From CAVUAA01 sp963739345 (GTDB taxonomy: Bacteria; Chlamydiota; Chlamydiia; Chlamydiales; JAFEGQ01): DNA of 64,000 nucleotides. The stretch is from positions 1,054,001 through 1,118,000 of the forward strand of contig CAVUAA010000001.1 in NCBI GenBank assembly GCA_963739345.1, in the 5' to 3' direction. Below the pieces are notes generated by a model. It made no database searches and had not been told where the DNA came from. It worked only from the letters and a program-made list of their open reading frames with translations. Below, one piece after another: positions 60,315-64,000 of the stretch (the first letter of the stretch is position 1; each line of letters begins with the position of its first letter). A program made the translations under genes and the position numbers.

Positions 60315-62030
60315 GCGTGCGATGACAGAGGTCCCAATCCCCACCTGGCCCAACGGCCGAAGATCTGATGGCGTCGCCCACCAGTTGGCAAACGAGAACA
60401 ACCCACTTAGACTAGTCTCCGCCATCAACACCCGCGCCTGCGCCACAGGGCCCCGCGCTCCAAACGTCGCCGCACGACCGATCAGGTCCCGATTGATCGG
60501 CTCCTCACCAGTAAGAATATCCTGAATATTGTTCCCATTGAGCCACTGCGCCTGCACCTCTTCGCCCCAGAGTGCGATCTTTAACGCCCAGCAGAGGCTA
60601 TTGTTCCAGCCTTCGTAAGAGCCGAGATCACGCGCGCGCCACTCTCTCGTCCAGACGACCCTCTCAATCACGGCCACCGAAGCACCAAGATAGAACCAAC
60701 CCCTCTTATGCTGGAAGTGGGCCATCGTGCAAGCTCCCCAAACAGCGAGGTAGCCCACCCCACCGACCACCTTGAGAGCCACACGCGCAGCAGGCCCCAG
60801 CCCCTCCTTAAACGTCGAAGGCGTCGCCATGAAGCTGACCACCTCCGCCGTCACACCACCACCAGCAGCTTCACACTTCTCCCGATAGGCCTTGAGCACC
60901 TCGCAAACCTCATCTGGAGTGCGCGCCTTCTCATCCTCTTTCATGAGCAGCCCGTGCTTCTCAAGATCGGCGCGCGTCTTGAGCCCAAGACCGTCAAGCA
61001 CACTCTCCATCTCTTGCAGATCTTCGATTCCAAGCGCCTCGTGCCACAGGTGAAGCCCCTTGGTCATTTTCCCCTGCAATACATAGACAGCCTCTTCATC
61101 CGGATTTTCATCCTCGCCGCTTAGCAGATCACTTAAGTGTTGCAGCATGCTCACCTGCTGCTTGGGCAACTCTGCCCACTGGTCGAGCACCTCGCATTTG
61201 GTCGCAAAACGTTTTTGAGTCCGGCTAGCTATCGCCCGTGCATTGGCCAACTCCGTGATCCGATGCCTCAGCTCCTCCGCGTTCTTTTTTTTCCGAGCCT
61301 TGTAGTCGTCCTGCAGGTTCACCCACGAATCGTTTTCTAAAGCGGCGGCTGCCTCTTCCCCACTCTTTTTAAGGCCCTCGACGATCGACTCGCGCTCCAA
61401 TCCTTTGAGAACATTTTCAACGTGAGAAATATCAAGTCTTTCTGGCGTCGTTTTGAGAATGATCTCCTTGATCTGCTCATCCGACATCTGGCCAAAGTCC
61501 ACGGTGATGTCGAGGGGGATGCCATTGTCCTGCAAAAACTGCACACCGGTGATGTCCTGATGAAGCGGGTTCATCTTTCGTTCCCACTTGTTGTGGTCAA
61601 AGGCAGCTGCATCTGGATCGAGCCAGAACTCAATCCGCTTCTCGCTATAGTCAAAGATCTGATCCTCGCTCCGCCAACGCACCCACGCGCTGGGGGCAGC
61701 TATGCCAACAGCAAAAGAGAGCCCCCGAATGCTGTCAATCCCCGCCCACAGGTCACCCTTTCCCCACGCGGCCCGTAGTTCAGCCGGCTGCGTGAGAAAC
61801 TCGAAGGCAACGATGCCCGCGAGAAAGACCGCCGGAATCTGATGAGCTAAGAGCTTCGCGCGCCGGTTGCCCCACCTAGCCACCACAACTTTATAGAATA
61901 CCTCCACCGACAGCCCAATCCCAATCCGACGCCAGCGGGAGGAGGGCAGGACATGAGCAACCGCGACTCCCGCCGCAGTCAGCGTCAGCCCGTATACAAC
62001 ATCATTTCTCTTTATATTTTCGAACACCAT
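60207..62030 (-). CDS. Large hypothetical membrane/coiled-coil protein
   Basis: I do not recognise this 607-residue protein. Several hydrophobic segments lie in residues 10-120 (VYGLTLTAAGVAVAHVL, QIPAVFLAGIVAFEFL). The central part (120-420) is soluble and helical, with a charged segment likely to coil (KARKKKNAEELRHRITELAN near 250-270). More hydrophobic stretches lie in 425-470 (ALKVVGGVGYLAVWGACTMA), and the C-terminal third is Trp-rich. Membrane segments flanking a helical domain would suit an inclusion-membrane or host-directed protein, but that is speculation. It occupies the slot between hemC and sodA. Its last 36 codons are antisense to hemC. Confidence 0.75.
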   Translation of the reverse strand: MVFENIKRNDVVYGLTLTAAGVAVAHVLPSSRWRRIGIGLSVEVFYKVVVARWGNRRAKLLAHQIPAVFLAGIVAFEFLTQPAELRAAWGKGDLWAGIDSIRGLSFAVGIAAPSAWVRWRSEDQIFDYSEKRIEFWLDPDAAAFDHNKWERKMNPLHQDITGVQFLQDNGIPLDITVDFGQMSDEQIKEIILKTTPERLDISHVENVLKGLERESIVEGLKKSGEEAAAALENDSWVNLQDDYKARKKKNAEELRHRITELANARAIASRTQKRFATKCEVLDQWAELPKQQVSMLQHLSDLLSGEDENPDEEAVYVLQGKMTKGLHLWHEALGIEDLQEMESVLDGLGLKTRADLEKHGLLMKEDEKARTPDEVCEVLKAYREKCEAAGGGVTAEVVSFMATPSTFKEGLGPAARVALKVVGGVGYLAVWGACTMAHFQHKRGWFYLGASVAVIERVVWTREWRARDLGSYEGWNNSLCWALKIALWGEEVQAQWLNGNNIQDILTGEEPINRDLIGRAATFGARGPVAQARVLMAETSLSGLFSFANWWATPSDLRPLGQVGIGTSVIARSCVHTLCDTAMGLAQRGSRLVSNWRQSAVVGEETE

Positions 62031-62115
62031 AGAGAAAACGATAGCACATTTAGATCTTGCAAGGAAGGGCAGATTGGCTTACAGTCCCCAAAAAAGCCCT
62101 TACAAGGAGTTCGTC

Positions 62116-62742
62116 ATGCTAGAGACAATGGATGATTACAAGGTCACACTTCCTGATCTGCCGTACGACTATAGTGCCTTAGAGCCAGTGATTTCGGGTG
62201 AAATCATGGAGCTTCACCATGGCAAACACCACGCCGGCTATGTGGCCAACTTCAACAAGTTGTCTGAGCAGGCGGGCGAGGCGTGGCAAAAAGGCGACCT
62301 TAAGACCGCCCTCGCCCTCCAATCAGGGCTCAACTTCAACGGCGGCGGCCACCTTAATCACACGATTTTTTGGGAAAATCTCGCCCCTCCAAGTGCCGGC
62401 GGCGGACAGCCTCCCACCGGTCCCCTCCTCGACAAAATCAATAGCCAGTGGGGCTCGGTTGATAACTTCATTAAAGAATTCAATGCCAAGACCGGCCCCA
62501 TTCAGGGCTCAGGGTGGGGATGGCTCAGCTACGCCAAGAAAATTGACCGCCTTGTGATCATGACCTGTGCCAATCAGGACCCACTGACTAACAAGGGGTT
62601 AGAGCCTCTTCTAGGGATTGACGTGTGGGAGCACGCCTACTACCTGCAGTACAAGAACGCCCGGCCCAAGTACTTAGAGGCCATTTGGGGCGTCGTCAAC
62701 TGGGCCAATGTGGCAGAGCGGTACGCTAACGCCAAAAGTTAA
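62116..62742 (+). CDS. sodA: Superoxide dismutase (Fe/Mn type)
   Basis: This enzyme converts superoxide to oxygen and hydrogen peroxide in the cytosol. The 208 residues have MELHHGKHHAGYVANFN (metal His and active-site residues) near 30-46, LNHTIFWENLAPP with the second metal His, GSGWGWLSYAKK and the final ligand motif DVWEHAYYLQYKN near 177. ATG 62116 is chosen over the in-frame 62074 because AAGGAG precedes it by 8 bp and the protein then begins as family members do. It lies upstream of accD as in Chlamydia. Confidence 0.96.
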   Translation: MLETMDDYKVTLPDLPYDYSALEPVISGEIMELHHGKHHAGYVANFNKLSEQAGEAWQKGDLKTALALQSGLNFNGGGHLNHTIFWENLAPPSAGGGQPPTGPLLDKINSQWGSVDNFIKEFNAKTGPIQGSGWGWLSYAKKIDRLVIMTCANQDPLTNKGLEPLLGIDVWEHAYYLQYKNARPKYLEAIWGVVNWANVAERYANAKS

Positions 62743-62753
62743 TTTTAGTTTGC

Positions 62754-62782
62754 TTGCGCAGAAGGGTCCCCTTCACTATAAT
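62754..62782 (+). promoter_or_regulatory. Promoter of accD
   Basis: TTGCGC (62754-62759) and a consensus TATAAT (62777-62782) have 17-bp spacing. The expected start of transcription near 62789 lies 22 bp upstream of the accD ATG. Confidence 0.8.
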
Positions 62783-62810
62783 TGGGCCTACAATTGAAGG
62801 AGCATTTGGA

Positions 62811-63764
62811 ATGGGACTCTTTTCGCGCAGCAAGCAGAAGATTAAAGTGCAGTCGACCCGCAAGGATAGCTATAGCGGTTGGCTGCAGTGCACCGACTGT
62901 AAGGAAATGATCCACGCCAAGGAGCTGGAGAAAAATCTCTTTTGCTGTCCTAAGTGCAATTATCACTACCGGATGACCGCGCCCGCGCGGATCACCAATC
63001 TGGTCGATACCAACACCTTCAAAGAGTTGTTTGGTGAAGTTCAGCCAACCGACGCCCTCAACTTTGTCGACACCGAGCCCTACAAGCAAAGACTCCGTGC
63101 CGCCAAGAAGAAATCGGGCATGAGCGAAGCTGTGGTGGTCGGAACCGCTGAAGTGGAAGGGACTGCCATCTGCCTTGGCGTCCTCGACTTCCGCTTCATG
63201 GGTGGGTCGATGGGATCAGTTGTGGGCGAGCGTCTCACCCGCATCATTGAGCACGCGCTTGATCACAAGATGCCCCTCATCATTGTATCCGCTTCTGGTG
63301 GTGCCCGTATGCAAGAGTCCGTTCTCTCCCTTATGCAGATGGCCAAAACCTCCGCAGCGCTAGGCTGCCTGCGCGAAGCAGGCGTCCCCTACATCTCTAT
63401 CCTCACCAACCCCACCTCTGGGGGCGTCACCGCCTCCTTTGCAGCGCTTGGCGACGTGATCATTGCTGAGCCCAAAGCACTCATCTGCTTCGCCGGCCCC
63501 CGCGTCATCGAGCAAACGATCAACCAAAAGCTCCCTGAAGGAGCGCAAAAATCAGAATTTCTCCTTAAACATGGCATGATCGATTGCATTGTTAACCGGC
63601 ATGAATTAAGACAGAAACTCGGATTGCTAATCGGCTACCTGAGTGGCAATGAGCGACAGTCGTTGAAAGAGGAGGCGCAACAACTGGCCACCAACCTTTC
63701 CGACTCGCTCAACCAGCTAATGACAGTAGCCAAAGAACGAAAGAGAACGCGTGCCAAAAGTTGA
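62811..63764 (+). CDS. accD: Acetyl-CoA carboxylase carboxyltransferase subunit beta
   Basis: AccD with AccA transfers the carboxyl group from biotin to acetyl-CoA for fatty acid synthesis. The 317 residues have the N-terminal zinc ribbon WLQCTDCKEMIHAKELEKNL then FCCPKCNYHYRM (four Cys), and the crotonase core (GSMGSVVGERLTRIIEHAL, IIVSASGGARMQESVLSLMQ, PTSGGVTASFAALGDVIIAE). The longer frame from 62754 would include the promoter, so ATG 62811 with AAGGAG upstream is used. The dut start overlaps its end by 14 bp. Confidence 0.96.
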   Translation: MGLFSRSKQKIKVQSTRKDSYSGWLQCTDCKEMIHAKELEKNLFCCPKCNYHYRMTAPARITNLVDTNTFKELFGEVQPTDALNFVDTEPYKQRLRAAKKKSGMSEAVVVGTAEVEGTAICLGVLDFRFMGGSMGSVVGERLTRIIEHALDHKMPLIIVSASGGARMQESVLSLMQMAKTSAALGCLREAGVPYISILTNPTSGGVTASFAALGDVIIAEPKALICFAGPRVIEQTINQKLPEGAQKSEFLLKHGMIDCIVNRHELRQKLGLLIGYLSGNERQSLKEEAQQLATNLSDSLNQLMTVAKERKRTRAKS

Positions 63765-64000
63765 AATTCCTACTCTAGCTTCAAACGAAGCCGCCCTCCC
63801 CACTTACACCACATCCGGTGCTGCCGGCGCCGACATCAGAGCTCACTTGAGTGAACCGCACACTCTCCAACCCGGCGAGCGGACCATCGTTCCAACTGGC
63901 CTCAAGCTTGCCATTCCTGAAGGGTATGAAATTCAGCTCCGTCCCCGCAGCGGCCTTGCCGCCAAACATGGGATCAGCCTCGTCAACACCCCCGGCACCA
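63751..64000 (+). CDS. dut: dUTP pyrophosphatase, 5' part
   Basis: Dut hydrolyses dUTP to dUMP, keeping uracil out of DNA. The first 83 codons are in the window, starting with GTG 63751 (VPKVEIPTLASNEAALPTYT). Motif 1 (GAAGADIRAH) and motif 2 (IQLRPRSGLAAKHGI) are visible and the gene runs off the end; motifs 3-5 lie beyond. Its position after accD matches chlamydial order. Confidence 0.94.
   Translation, partial: MPKVEIPTLASNEAALPTYTTSGAAGADIRAHLSEPHTLQPGERTIVPTGLKLAIPEGYEIQLRPRSGLAAKHGISLVNTPGT

Noticed and set aside
1..64000. tRNA, rRNA, tmRNA and RNase P RNA genes
   Set aside because: No cloverleaf, rRNA signature or conserved RNA motif was seen in any intergenic stretch read on both strands.

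Overview
This window comes from a member of the Chlamydiae, most likely an environmental lineage rather than the genus Chlamydia. The evidence is chlamydia-specific gene content and order: an ADP/ATP translocase next to a small chlamydial hypothetical gene, a ytgABCD metal ABC operon whose permease carries a DtxR-like repressor tail, lepA, and the runs efp-amn-mfd-alaS-tkt-hemE-hemN-hemG and (2OG-oxygenase-like)-rnc-radA-hemC-sodA-accD-dut. From memory these correspond to the CT064-CT072, CT745-CT752 and CT292-CT299 neighbourhoods of C. trachomatis. The DNA looks GC-rich, which is unusual for the phylum and produces many long spurious reading frames. A few AT-richer patches stand out as acquired.

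Layout. 1-7.8 kb: ftsY, a decayed HigBA-type toxin-antitoxin pair, a frameshifted rseP, and ytgABCD on the minus strand. 8-12.9 kb: the small hypothetical gene and npt1 with clear promoters and terminators, REP-like hairpins with an IS200-type transposase, and lepA. 12.9-17.7 kb: a coiled-coil protein, htpG, a Na+-dependent transporter and a K+ channel. 17.7-24.1 kb: a tripartite RND efflux operon whose outer-membrane component is probably frameshifted. 24.1-29 kb: an accessory region with a nuclease-like gene beside a decayed copy of the RND 3' end, a strong promoter with a long leader and small ORF, a perfect 54-bp palindrome, a DMT transporter, an isochorismatase-like protein and a pair of covarying hairpins. 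29-34.8 kb: a giant secreted RHS/YD protein ending in a chlamydial lipase-like domain, abutted by a small secreted protein. 34.9-37.8 kb: nqrF and nadE.

37.9-56 kb: the conserved efp-to-hemG run, interrupted by accessory genes (an AbiEi/Fic fusion, a membrane protein with a RING/PHD-like Cys/His cluster, a SixA-type phosphatase, and a DUF4143 ATPase between hemN and hemG). 56.5-64 kb: 2OG-oxygenase-like protein, rnc, radA, a hemC-hemD fusion, a large membrane/coiled-coil protein, sodA, accD and the 5' part of dut.

Together the core genes cover heme synthesis (hemE, hemN, hemG, hemC-hemD), energy parasitism and Na+ bioenergetics (npt1, nqrF, Na+ symporter, nadE), metal uptake with built-in repression, and translation support (efp with its lysine ligase, lepA, alaS). 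The most promising undescribed material is the eukaryote-like RING/PHD membrane protein, the RHS-lipase plus partner pair, the hairpin repeat families with compensatory changes, and the structured leader at 26.2-26.4 kb. No tRNA, rRNA or CRISPR array was seen.
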